Shown piece after piece: positions 12,551 through 27,096 of a stretch of 64,000 bases of DNA. Both the position numbers and the translations under genes were made by a program. Each line of letters begins with the position of its first letter. The stretch's first letter is position 1. This stretch comes from Tetrapyrgos nigripes (Eukaryota > Basidiomycota > Agaricomycetes > Agaricales > Campanellaceae). The DNA lies in the NCBI GenBank assembly GCA_013368315.1, contig JAACJM010000024.1, positions 310,001-374,000 of the forward strand. Reading direction: 5' to 3'. The notes below the pieces were generated by a model. It saw only the letters and a list, made by a program, of their open reading frames with translations. It searched no databases and had not been told where the DNA came from.

Positions 12551-15114
12551 CTTTGTATCCCTGAGGAATAGAGAAAGGATTCAGCACGGACAATTGTTTT
12601 TTATACCTAGGCACAATCATCAGCGCTTTCTGAGATTCATAACCGCAACGACCTGTGTACTTGGGTCTGAGAGAGTGATGCATGTGGTCGACGGGCACGC
12701 CCAGGAAAACAGTAAGTGAAGCTAAGTGATAGCATATGGTATCGTTCGTGTTGTCTTCGAGGAAAACACATTGTCAGATGAACAAAAAGATGCGTCTTCA
12801 ATTGTTTACTATGTCAGAGCCTGTGGTCGCAACTCACTGCATGCGGTAGAGTTTTCCTTCGTGCGATCACCGATAGCTCGAAAGGCCTCCGAGAAACCAT
12901 GGGAGCGATACCATGAGAGCAATCACTTTGTAGGTCAATACCAAATAAGTAAGATAAGGGGAATCCGGCTGAAAAGACAGCTCTTCATCTGGAATGATGC
13001 GGTCACGGTGGCGGGCTGAGCATGCGACTCTGAAGATTTCTATTCACTGCTAATTTCGTGCAATCAATCTGAGACACGAAGAAATACATAGATAGCTACG
13101 ATGACGTACCTTTCAAGGAAAAGATTGCGCTGAACCGTATACCGTTTTGATCGTGCGGTAGACGAAGGCGAACCAACACAGAAAGAGAAGCGAGCTCTTT
13201 GTCAAAGCTGTAAGATTGCCATTTGACTCGAAATCCTGGTTCAAGTGAGTCGGCACTCTTCTTGCAACTACAACCAAATGGAGCTGGTGAGCAGGACAAG
13301 AAGGTTGATTTGAGATAAACACTGATCACATGGGCGTTGATCGGAGCATCATTCTGAACTCGCTCTACCTCGCTTGCAATACGAAGGTCGCGAAGCCCAC
13401 GAATCACTCCCACTCGAAGGCCTATGGTTTTGATAGAAGTCTGGCTATGAGCAAAAGCCAGTTTGTCTCAAACCTGTACTCTGACAAAAATCCAGACTTT
13501 AGTACTAGTACTTACCACTAGTCTCTTCTGCCTCTTTCTGTGCATCAGGGAAGATCTGACTTTTATCTCACCTGCTACCAAATGCCCTCTTCTAATTCAC
13601 CTTCCGCAACAAGGGACCTCCCATATGGGAAGATGACACTGTGATGATGCTCGCTGCTGGCCAAGACTCAAGACACCTGCTTGAACTCCTGGTGATCTAC
13701 GTGACCATTTCATATTGTCTTCGACCATGCTAACGAAGATCCGGGACTCACGCGTTTGGTTGAGACAGGCACGTATGCTACGCTGAGTCCACGCAGATTG
13801 GTCAAAGTCAAGATTCAGAACACCATGTTCCGACTTTTTGGCGTAGGGTCATCGACACCTACGCGACCCGTCTCGGGCAAGTTGCGAAGGTAGGCAACTC
13901 CCTAAAAAGTCCCTCCTCTACGATGAAGCTCACTGAAAATGCATAGCTTGCTGCTTCCTGCAAGAAGCGGTCAATGGTTATATACCGTGGCTTTCTCGAT
14001 GGGTTTCGGTTCCACTAGCCTCGGCTCCGGTACTAACTGCAGCACTAGAAGGATATGGGGACGCACCCAATGCGTCGCCACTGTTACATTCCCCCCGTCC
14101 AAACTTCTCGCAGTGTTCCTCGGTCCTGAGTATCGTTGCCACTGCGTAGCGTGTCCTTCAAGCTCGTGTGACATCGGACTATCCCAAAATCACCATCGAG
14201 ATTCTGAGGGCGGCTCCGCATCCGCAAAGGATTCTGGTACTGCTCTTCGAACAATGATTCGCGCTTTGCTGCTCGACGTTGCTTCTCTTTGGTGTGCAAG
14301 GTAGTAGGGCGCTCATCAATTACCACTATTCTGGAATGCTTTGGCAATGCCTGCGCTCTAGAAAGAGAAGAATTCTTTTGCCTCATTCTCGCAGCTCAAT
14401 GATAAAAGTTATCACGCGATATGCCGCCAGCACTCTGGCAGTCTCTACGTCATCGATTCCTTCAGTCAACTCACTTCAAACTTCCTTGAATCAACTGTCT
14501 GCCCGAGGTTCCTACGAGAGATGACGATGATGACACCCCAAGGAACCAACGTCTTCAATAACACTAAAGTAATACTCTTTTACAGTTTATTTCAGGAGCA
14601 TCAATTCTCTATTTTGATGGCCATAGTCCGAGGCAATGGCATTGCTGGACGCGATACGGGACATCGACTGGGTCATTTTTAGGATGTCCAATCTCGAAGT
14701 GAGTTATTTTTGTGTTCCGATAGCGAAAATAACGACTCATTCTAGGATGGAGCAAGCTGGCATTTTCAATACTTCAAAGTCTCCGAAACCAGAAAGTGCG
14801 GAGACCAGTACCTCTGGGATCTGGCTGACCTACTTCCTGAGCAAGGTCTACGACCAAGGATGCGCACTGTTAGAACTGTACTATATCTTGTCTTGGAGCC
14901 TATATAAGGTTGATAGTAGCTGTTTATTCGCCTTGAGTCTTTGACTAGCCTCTCCGCGCCGTAAGAGCTACATCTTTCAATCAGATTCTTGACTTCATAC
15001 TGGTGCTGTAAGACCCGGCATAGAATTGAGTTTTTGCAGGCGGCATTTCCAAGGCATCAGACTGCCGGCCGGAAATAACTAATTTTCTCTTGACTTTTCT
15101 CATCCCCTACCGTA
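12551..15114. other. Gene-poor interval: promoter of chitinase copy 3, then unexplained sequence
   Basis: Bases 12551 to about 13090 form the copy-3 promoter and resemble the copy-2 upstream region. From about 13.1 to 15.1 kb I see no conserved domain and no intron-joined reading that makes a recognisable protein. ORFs of 100-120 residues occur near 13.9-14.4 kb on both strands without family resemblance. A TATATAAGG-like word at about 14903 may belong to ZPR1 or to an unannotated short transcript. Confidence 0.45.
12595..12612 (-). promoter_or_regulatory. TATA-like core promoter block, chitinase copy 3
   Basis: Minus-strand GCCTAGGTATAAAAAAC lies about 50 bases before the ATG. It is the best TATA match of the three conserved chitinase promoter blocks. 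Confidence 0.55.
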
Positions 15115-16861
15115 ATGTCTCAAGAAAAGCAAGAAAACGGACAAGAGCTCTTCCCTACTATTGGAGAAGCTGCCGAAAAAACAGATCTCCTTCCAGAGTC
15201 CGAAGCAGCAGCAGAAAATGAAGAACGATCAACTAAGGAGGTCGAGTCACTCTGTATGAAGTGTGGAGAACAGGTTGCTGCTCTTCTACGATGTTTTCAC
15301 TGGCTATTATGAACTTACGATTCTTGTGGATAGTAGGGAATAACAAGGATGCTGCTCACATCGATTCCTTTCTTCCGAGAAGTGATAGTAATGTCCTTCC
15401 GGTGCGAGCACTGTGGATGGGCAGATAACGAAATCCAATCTGCAGGGACCATACGGCGTGAGTCTTTCGACCTTAATTTCCTTGTAGTATGCAAAGTAAT
15501 ATACTTGATTAGCGGACGGAACAGTCTACACAGCTAGAGTCCTTGACCGCTCCGACCTTGATAGACAAATTGTCCGTTCTCCTTCCTGCGAAATTGTCAT
15601 CCCAGAGTTCCAATTAACCCTTCCACCTTCTACTCGTGGACAACTCACCACTGTCGAAGGTCTCATCCGCGATGTCGTCGCCGATCTCAACATGGATCAA
15701 CCTCTACGTCGAATCCAGGACGAAGAAAGTTATAACAAGATCCAAACTTTGATCGACGGGCTCAAGGAGATTTTTGTGGACGATGAGGACGAGGATGGTG
15801 AAGTAGAAGTTGGCAAAGCTTCTCAAAAAGACAAACCCATGCCTCCCATTACGATCAAGCTGGACGATCCGGCTGGAAATTCGTTCATCGAGTTTGTGGA
15901 CTCTATGGCTGATCCAAAGTGGAACCTTAGGACGTATCAGAGGTCGCTAGAGCAGAATGTTGCATTGGGATTGGTTGCTCCACCAGAGGAGAGCGAGGCA
16001 CCCGAGAAGAAGGTGGTGGAAGAAGGCGCGAATGGAGAACCTGTACCAAACGAGGAGATTTTTGTCTTCCACGGCGTTTGTTCGAGTTGTGGGCACCCTC
16101 TGGATACGATGATGAAGAAAGTCAACATCCCTTACTTCAAGGTTCGCACATTTGCAGCCTGGCTCTCGTCAAACACTAATTGAAAGAAAATTCCAGGATG
16201 TCTTCATCATGTCTACCAACTGCGACCGATGTGGCTACCGTGATAATGAAGTCAAATCCGGTGCTGCTATCTCTGAACAGGGAAAGCGCATTATTCTCAA
16301 AGTAGAAGACAGGGAAGATCTGAGTAGAGATATCCTCAAGGTATACAGTCATCATTCATGTCCACTGCTTGACTCTATCTGACTGACTCCACCTCTTCCT
16401 GCCTTTGACAGAGCGAAACCGCTGGTCTCACCATCCCCGAAATCGACCTCGTCCTCACACACGGTACTCTCGGAGGCCGTTTCACCACCGTCGAAGGTAT
16501 CCTCGAACAAATCTACGAAGAACTCTCTGAAAAACTGTTCTCCGCGAGCGATTCCATCGATGATAGCAAAACAAACTTTGTTACATTCTTGAAAAGCTTG
16601 AAGGAAGTGAAGAATGCTGAGAGATCGTTTACACTCATTTTGGATGATCCTTTGGCGAATTCCTACTTGCAAAATCTGTACGCGCCAGATCCGGATCCGA
16701 ATATGACGGTGGAGCTGTATGATAGGACATGGCAGCAGAATGAAGATTTGGGTTTGAATGATATGAAAGTTGAGGGGTATGAGGAACCGGAGAAGGAGGA
16801 GCAGGAGAAGGAGAAGGGAGAGGCGAAAACCGAGGAAGTTGTAGAGACGCAGAAGTCATAG
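15115..16861 (+). CDS. zpr1: Zinc finger protein ZPR1
   Basis: ZPR1 is a conserved essential protein that binds translation elongation factor eEF1A and acts in its biogenesis and in growth signalling, moving between cytoplasm and nucleus. Two tandem ZPR1 modules are visible. The first C4 finger is CMKCGEQ...[17 protein letters not shown], followed by a beta-rich domain ([29 protein letters not shown]). The second finger is CSSCGHP...[16 protein letters not shown], with its matching domain ([28 protein letters not shown]). The protein starts [13 protein letters not shown] and ends in a Glu/Lys-rich tail (ETQKS). Introns separate the exons near 15.27-15.35, 15.46-15.51, 16.14-16.20 and 16.34-16.41 kb. 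No defects were seen. Confidence 0.95.
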
Positions 16862-18367
16862 AAGGACGATCAGCATGGTCTTGCTCATTCGTACCGATAT
16901 CAAGGCTGTACCATCTTATTGTATAGACACGGAGGCATCTGAAGTTAACCAATCATGTATGTAGCTTAGATTGTAGAACCTGATGTAGTGAACGAATACA
17001 CTCTGATCCACTGTACGATGTGTCCTAAGTACATTACTCGTGGCTACACGAGGCCACGGCCCGCACCCAAATCTCCAGCATCTCTCAGCATCGATGGTCG
17101 ACCTCTATACCTGCATTCCGGCCTAACGACAAATCTTTGCGAATAAACCATACACTAAGACAGCGGAAAGGACAAGGTAATAACGGGATGGGAGAAGGGT
17201 CGACGAATGCAACAAAAAGTGCACAATGAGATAGATAAACATGGATAACCGAAAAACCTGTAATTGCGCACGACGACGACAAGAGAAGATGGTGGTAGAC
17301 TATAACATGGTATGCAGTAGATAAAATTGTAAAAGGAATCGAAAGCGACAACATAGACTGATTGATTGAGACCAATTGGGACTTGAGAGAAATGACTGAA
17401 GGTGTTGAATGTGCCAGTGAGCGCAGAAAAGAAGAACAATCAGCGATTGGACTATGACGCTGAGATTCAGAGATGCCACTGCCAAATACCGAACAAGTTG
17501 AAGTACGGCGTGTGTACCGCGGAGTCTGAAGGTGAGAAGGAGTTCCAAAATTGAAAATATGAGTACGATGTTAATTAAAAGAAAAACGTAGGTGAGCGGG
17601 TAACGAGCTACTTATGACTGACAACACGTGGAACGGAATGGGATGAGGATTCACAGAGACAAGGAAGGAAGGAGGAAAGGTTCCTAGGCAAATACGTATG
17701 TATACACAGGATGAGAAGAAATGGGATGGAATGATGGAAGGCGATGGAGGGAAGGGAGAGGAAGGAGAGCAGTGGAGTGGTGAGGGAAATGTCCTTCTTC
17801 ATATACACTAGAGTTCAGGTCTTCGGTCAACCAGACCGCCCGCCAAGAGACGGACGACCGATCAACGTCACAGGGAAATGTCCATTGTGCAAGTCCATTG
17901 AAGATCCTAGAGCTGATGAGATAGATGGTCGAAGGGTTGAAAGCTTTCTTTTAACGAGGAGATTGCAAGTTCCGAAAAGTGATACAACAGTGCTGTCTAT
18001 GGTTTCAAGCACCATTCCCACAGGATAGCCGACAATCTGTTGAAGTAGACACGTAAATAAAACGCTGGTTTATATAGCATTAAACAAAGGGGTAGAATAG
18101 TGGGGTATGAAGGAGCTGAAGAAAGTACTCGCACGGAACCGCAAGGGTTACAACAATACAACGCGCGCTAAACATGTGTACACACCTCATTTTCATCCTG
18201 CCACCACCCTCCAACCAACATTTCCAAAACCAGACCAGACCAATTCAAATCGTAGTAGTTCCTAACCAGCCCACTAGCCGTTCAATTTACATCCGAGCCA
18301 ACACAGCTAAGAAAACATCTGCAACGCAACACAAGGAAGACAAGACGTCATTCCACCAGAGCCACCT
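16862..18367. other. Intergenic region between convergent ZPR1 and Spg1-type GTPase genes
   Basis: This contains the 3' UTRs of both flanking genes. Overlapping ORFs on opposite strands at about 17.75-18.03 kb look protein-like but match no family I know. They could be the end of an unrecognised short gene, and I do not call one. Confidence 0.45.
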
Positions 18368-19246
18368 CTATACGTCCACATAGATCAGCACCGGTTCTCC
18401 TACGCCTTCGATCTCTGGAATGACACATTTGAGGTCGAAGGCCTTGGCAAGCACGATTTTGAAGATCTTTTGCACGTTTATTGAGGCAGAAGTTGAGCAG
18501 AATATTAACGAGGCGTGCATGGCTTTTGCAAAACGTTTGGCCTGCGATGGGTGAATTAGGAGTAGTCGACGTAGGCAATGACTAGGAACACACCTGTTTT
18601 GTGATTTCCTCCTGTTCGTCTCGAGGAAATGTGGCAAACTGATCAAATTTGGTGCCTATCAGGAATGGTATGGCAGTCTGGAGTGAATAACGGTCAGCAC
18701 TAGATTTAGTGGACGATGTATGATAGGGATGTATACCTTGTTGAAACCTCTTGCTTGTCGATACCATTCCTTGACTGAGTTTAAAGTCGACTTTCGCGAT
18801 AGGTCAAACATGAAGAGAATGGCTACTGCGTCGTTGCAGACAAGGGGTAACATGTTGACGAATTCTCGTTGACCACCCAGATCCCATATCGAAAATGTTA
18901 TTGTCGTCCGCCGAACCGATATGGTCTTCTCCATGAAGTTAACGCCTAGAAAGCCGGTCAATTGAAAGAGATTGGAGACGAAAGAAGTAAAATTGACCCA
19001 GCGTCTGGATATAGTCCTCATCAAAGCTGCCCTCCACATACTTGACCATAAGACTGGTCTTTCCGATTTGCGAGTCGCCAACCATGCCGACCTTGATTAC
19101 GACGCTGCTATGTAATGTTGAGCAGGTGAGGATAACGGATGGCAGCGCTGGACGCACCTGTTCTTCTCGTCGCCATTTTCCAAGGCGTTTTGGGAGTTGC
19201 TGCCACTCGCAGTTAGCGATATTGACGAGGATGCTGAATGGGACAT
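18368..19246 (-). CDS. spg1: Septum-promoting Ras-like GTPase (Spg1/Tem1 type)
   Basis: Small GTPase that switches on the septation initiation (mitotic exit) network at the spindle pole body. After a Ser-rich leader ([16 protein letters not shown]) the G-domain motifs appear in order: G1 [10 protein letters not shown], switch [18 protein letters not shown]3 [10 protein letters not shown] (the DLGGQ form typical of Spg1/Tem1 rather than DTAGQ), G4 GTKFDQF, and G5-like [12 protein letters not shown]. The C-terminus is YVDV with no prenylation cysteine, as expected for this family. The start at 19246 is supported because the first intron (GTGCGT...ACATAG) joins EKN to [13 protein letters not shown] in frame. 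At least five introns are present. It is divergent from the cellobiose dehydrogenase gene. Confidence 0.92.
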
Positions 19247-19871
19247 TGATGTAGAGGGATCGACAAAGAGAGGAGAGAAAGGATATCCAGAATGATAAAC
19301 CTCTTAGTTGGGCGTCGGAGATGCGGAAGAGAAGAAAGGAGAAAGGAGAGAAAGGAGAAGAAAGAAAAGAGAGACGCGCTCAATGATTCGCAGAGTCGGC
19401 CTTTGCGTGCCGCTGAAAGCAAAGGAAGCTATCGTCGACGTCGTCCGTCGTCGTCGTCGTCGCGAGCCAAAAAGCGAGTTGGTCAACAGCCGCCCGCATC
19501 ACCACTTCACACGGACCGCGGCTTCCATCGATACAACGCCCCTGCAACGCCCTCAAACATCTATATCTTTCTACTCTCTCTTTTTTCAGGATATAGGTCG
19601 GCCATATGTCGGTGCTAGTCTCGCTCGTTAGGCCAGCGAAGAAATCTCGGATTTTTTTTCGAATAGCAACAGAGTACGCCCAGCTCACGCGTACTCGCCT
19701 TCCGACTTGTATCCGTCTTGTATCAACGTACAAGTCTCTGATGATGCTGGTCATGCATCCTGCAACTAGCCCGTCAATTTTCCATATTCCGGACCTTTTC
19801 TTCTGTCCTCTTTAAAAGAGTATACTCGTGGAGAAACTGAACCCGTAACACCCCAGTTTCGACTTCCTGCG
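19247..19871. promoter_or_regulatory. Bidirectional upstream region of the Spg1-type and CDH genes
   Basis: About 625 bases separate the divergent starts. A TTTAAAAGAG word at 19811-19820 lies about 55 bases before the CDH ATG and may be its TATA element. A purine-rich tract (about 19320-19375) and a GTC/GTCGTC repeat (about 19430-19460) lie nearer the GTPase. No gene was seen. Confidence 0.4.
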
Positions 19872-23360
<3,489 letters not shown>

Positions 23361-23848
23361 TTATGAACGTTTACGCGTAGTATGCTTTTGGATGCAAAGG
23401 GAAACACGATGTCATTTCTGGGGATATCCATATAAATTATTTACGAAGAATGTGTAATTCTACTAGGTACCGCTTGCTTTAATCCGAGCTTGACTATGGA
23501 CCGGACTTGGCCAATGCTACAGCTGTAGCATTATGAGAGAGTTCCTTCATCGTTACAGTCGGACTGAGAGCTGCAGCAACACAGTCATCTCGGAACCTCT
23601 GATCATTTGCCCCTTGTCCTTCCAGCACCACCTAATGCAGACTATTCTGAGGTCCAGAAGTAAGCAGGCCATGATTCATCTCGGAAGGCTGATTTGCGAA
23701 GTAGTGACGATGCAATGAAACAAAATGAAAACATTGTTTATGATTGAACAGATGAACAATTCGCATGAGCAGTTTTGTTTTAGATACGCTAGATATGATA
23801 TTCCTCCTCATCTCATCTTCGATCCCAGCACTCTGAGCACACTAAAAC
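23361..23848. other. Convergent intergenic region after cellobiose dehydrogenase
   Basis: This holds 3' UTR sequence for both flanking genes. I see no gene or repeat in it. Confidence 0.55.
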
Positions 23849-25360
23849 TCACCATGTCATGCACATCCCAGGGCCGTCAGATTCAAAATCATTATCATCA
23901 GTGTCCATTTCGCAGTTTGAGCGTGTATCCTCTCCAGCAGATGTATCGGAGTTCTCGGGTGAATCTGGTCGAGCTTCTGGAGCCCATTTCCCCCATCGAG
24001 AGACAGACTTGGCCTCATAATTCCCTCTATTGTAGCCCCTGTATTCCCTTTTCCAACTCTTGATCTGCTTCGTCGGAAAAGCAGTACTAGGCATCACGCG
24101 CTTGCGTCCAGAGAAACCGAAGCCTTTATTCGACCAACTTGCCCATACAAGGTTCCCTTTGATCAGTCCATCACCAAGGAAAACGATGTATCCTGTGTTT
24201 CCATCCTCGAAGGAAGATTCGCCTTCGCCTGTCTCTCGACCACGCCATTTAAAGGACAGTTTGAAACCTGTCTGAAGGCCACTGCTGGGAACCGAATTCG
24301 TTGAACGCAACACCCCCTCGAGCATACCAAATTGGAATCCACCCCAAAGATGAGCGGTAGTGGAGGAAGGACAAATATTCAAGCTGAAGGTGTCCTCAAC
24401 GAATGACCACGTATTGGACATATCAGGGGAGATGACCTCAAATTTCCCTTGAAGTTCGTTGACCTAGAGTGTCAATGACATGTCAGTTCAGTGATGTTAA
24501 GGATGGGATAGGAATGGAATAAAGACCTTTAAACTCTTGCCGGTAACTGGCTGAGGACGTTCAGGTTTCTTGGCTTTGGACTTTACAGCAGCGCGCCTGT
24601 GATCGAGAATGTAAGTGCGAACGGCATCTTGGGCTTCGACGTCATCCCGCACAAGTTTCCTAACGAGCTCCCTCAGATCAGCTTCAGGCATCGTTTTCAC
24701 GGACTGCTTGATCTCTTTCTGAGTAGGCTCGTCTTCAGCGTCATCGCCATCGTCCTCAGAATCCTCTTCTTCATCGCTCGCCCCTGCATCATCGCCGAAC
24801 AGAGTTGTGTACGCCTTGTTAACCGCGTCGGACAGAGCCTGCTGCTGCAACATTTCTTGTGCTCTCCTATTAGCCTCCTCCGCCTCTGCCTGACGCCTCT
24901 TTTCCATTGCTTGTGCTCTCCTATCAGCCTCCTCCGCCTCTGCCTGACGCTTCTTTTCTTGGTATGCCTTCTCAGCGACAGCATTTGCTCTCGCATATTC
25001 CGCCTTCAGCTCCTTTTCGATCTGCAAGATCTTCTCCGGAACCGCGAGCTGGTGATTACTGTCGAAAGCGGCTAGAAGGTGCTTTTTGGCGGCTTCCTTG
25101 GTTTTGTACGATTTCAGCCCATAATGAAGAAGCTGAGCACAATAGAAACGAGCGGGCTTGTCATGATATTTTCGGGGTTGGTGGACTCGGGGGGTGCCTT
25201 CCTCTGTCAAAACGGGCCCAGTTGGGGGCGTGTATGTTAGGAATGCGTAGAGCGACGAGCTGCTTTCCCTCGAAATACAATCACCATCCATTGTCACGTA
25301 GAATTTATCTCCAGAACAACTGAAGTTGTCTTTGGAGACAGGAGGAACGTGAAGGCGCAT
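23849..25360 (-). CDS. Uncharacterised protein with Glu/Arg coiled coil and acidic linker
   Basis: I do not recognise this family. The first exon (25360 to about 24527) encodes MRLHVPPVSKDNFSC, a region with YHDKPARFYCAQLLHYGLKSYKT, and then a long charged helix. That helix holds two tandem near-copies of a KRRQAEAEEANRRAQEM-type unit and is followed by an acidic Asp/Glu tract (SDEEEDSEDDGDDAEDE) and a basic RRAAVKSKAKKPERPQP stretch. One intron joins GKSLK to VNELQGKFEVISP, giving a Trp/Gly-rich C-terminal domain (HLWGGFQFGMLEGV, YIVFLGDGLIKGNLVWASW) and a Ser/Asp-rich tail ending GMCMTW. The C-terminal domain looks like a compact beta fold. There is no signal peptide, so it is probably intracellular. 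Confidence 0.75.
24855..24960 (-). repeat. Tandem duplication of a 54-base coiled-coil coding unit
   Basis: The words TGTGCTCTCCTAT and CCTCCTCCGCCTCTGCCTGACG recur 54 bases apart with few differences. Each unit encodes the AEAEEA(D/N)RRAQ-type helix segment of the surrounding gene. This is an in-frame internal duplication. Confidence 0.75.
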
Positions 25361-25579
25361 GGTTATACCTGGGTGGTTATGGTAGTCCGCGAAAGAGATG
25401 AGACACTCGGCAACAGACCTATATATGTGACGTGACTTCTACACACGTGATCGCGTCTGATACCGTCACGCTAGTCTACGCCATGCTCATTGCTCAGGTA
25501 AAACGGCGCAGTTATATCCCTTACAAACCATTCAATTTGAATTTGTGTCACTCTACCACAATGAGATATCGAAAATCAA

Positions 25580-27096
25580 TCAAGCCTCACGGACAAAGCG
25601 TACACTACGCACGCGAAGAGGAGCTGACGCAGCCTCACTGCGTCCAGTAATCCTGCTAACAATCCTCCTAGCAAAGGTCTCAGTCCTCTTTGCGGGGGTT
25701 CCAGCCTACATGCCATCATCAGCATCATCTCACGGCTGGAGAAAAATCGACGACTTACATTATCAATCGTACGCTGAACAGTTGTTGAAGTATACGTCGC
25801 ACACTTAGAACCATCGAGCGAAACCGTCAACTGAGCAAGGTTATCCACGCCGCTGCTGCACACTTGCGTCCCAGCAACGACGAGCTCGCCATTTTAGCTC
25901 AGTGTAACGGCTTGTACACCGTTTGCAGAAAAGGCATTACAATCTTCAGCACGGAAATGGGTGCCGTTGAAGCCGACGCAAGGTTGAACGCCAACGAGAC
26001 GAGCAGCTTGGGCTTGATCGAATTGACGTTCAACGAAGAGGACGGATTGGCCAGATGCGGTGGTTCCAGGGGTGACTTGACGGTCGACGGCAGCGGCTAC
26101 GCAGGCTGCTTCTACCATTTCACCTTGAAAAAAGTCAGTAAAGGATGAATAGTGTATCACGGTGGGTGATAGGAGCGTACCATTATTTCTGAATGTGACA
26201 CATTCGTTACCAGGAATTGGGACGGCTTTGTCTGCAAGAATGACGGTGCCTCCATTCCTGGTCACCGCAGCGTTACCGTCAGTTGCAGCAGCAACGCGGC
26301 CAGGGCTAACCTGGGTGTTGGCGTTCTGAGTAGCAGCTTGGTTGGCGTTCTGAGTAGCAGCTTGGTTGGCGTTCTGAGTAGCAGCTTGGTTGGCGTTCTG
26401 AGTAGTAGCTTGGCTGGCGTTCTGTTGTGTCGCACCCTTGTTACCCTTTACAGGCGCAGTAGCTGGTGCAGGTGTACCAGCCTAACAAATCACTAATCAG
26501 TCATCGTTGTCGGTAAACAGATGGAAAACACACGCACGTTATCCAAAGTACGTTGTACAACCGTCGACTTGTACGTAGCGCAATTCCCTCCGTTAAGAGC
26601 AACAGTCATCTCTGCGGCTTGATTGACGCCGGAACTACACGCCGCTCCTGCAACAAGTTGTCCTTGGTTGTCCAACGTAACGATTTGTCCAGCAGACAGA
26701 GCATTACAGTCTTCTGCACGGAAGTGAGTTCCGTTGAATCCGACACAGGGCTCTTTGCCAACGAGACGAGCAGCCTGAGCTTGATCAAATTGACGTTCAA
26801 CGAAGAGGACGGCTTGACCGGATGGAAGAGTTGCAGGAGTGACTTGTCGGTCGACGGCAGCGGCTACGCAGGCTGCTTCAACAATTTCACCTGAGTAATG
26901 ACCAGGCAAGTGTTTACATAAATCGTCAAGACGTTATTTTAGAGAGCAAACGAAATATACCATTATTCCTAAAAGTGATACATTCGTTTCCGGGGATCGG
27001 GACAGCGTTGTCGGAAAGGTTGATGGTATCACCGGTCCTAGTCACAGCGCCGAAAGAAGAGGAAATGGCAGTAGCGAAGACGATGAAGGAACGCAT
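25580..27096 (-). CDS. Secreted two-domain protein of unknown function with an in-frame stop in domain 2
   Basis: The function is not recognised. A signal-like N-terminus (MRSFIVFATAISSSFGAVT) is followed by two homologous domains. Each has PIPGNECxTFRNNG, an intron, GE(I/M)VEAACVAAAVDRQVTP, a VLFVERQFDQAQAARLVG helix, CVGFNGTHFRAEDCNA and CSSGV...CATY(K/T)STxVQRT(L/I)DN. Six or more conserved Cys suggest disulfides. An 8-residue Gln/Asn/Ala repeat separates the domains. Domain 2 carries a TAA at 25894-25896 in frame with homologous sequence on both sides; after a conserved intron the frame continues to a stop at 25580. Either the protein ends at 25894, or a 57-base cryptic intron (GTGTAC...GCAAG) removes the stop in frame, or the gene is decaying. 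The exon structure is duplicated along with the domain. Confidence 0.65.
26318..26425 (-). repeat. 24-base tandem repeat encoding Gln/Asn/Ala linker
   Basis: About four and a half copies of a 24-base unit (plus-strand core GTTCTGAGTAGCAGCTTGGT) encode NANQAATQ-like octapeptides between the two domains of the secreted protein. The copies are almost identical, which suggests recent expansion. Confidence 0.85.

Noticed and set aside
17744..18028. Overlapping frames on both strands with protein-like composition
   Set aside because: No recognisable domain and no clear splice partners; more likely the 3' flank of neighbouring genes.
25894..25956. 62-base intron (GTACAAG...TGTGCAG) to bypass the stop in the secreted protein
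   Set aside because: It has good-looking splice sites, but removing it shifts the frame and creates a new stop. The 57-base alternative is kept as a hypothesis instead.
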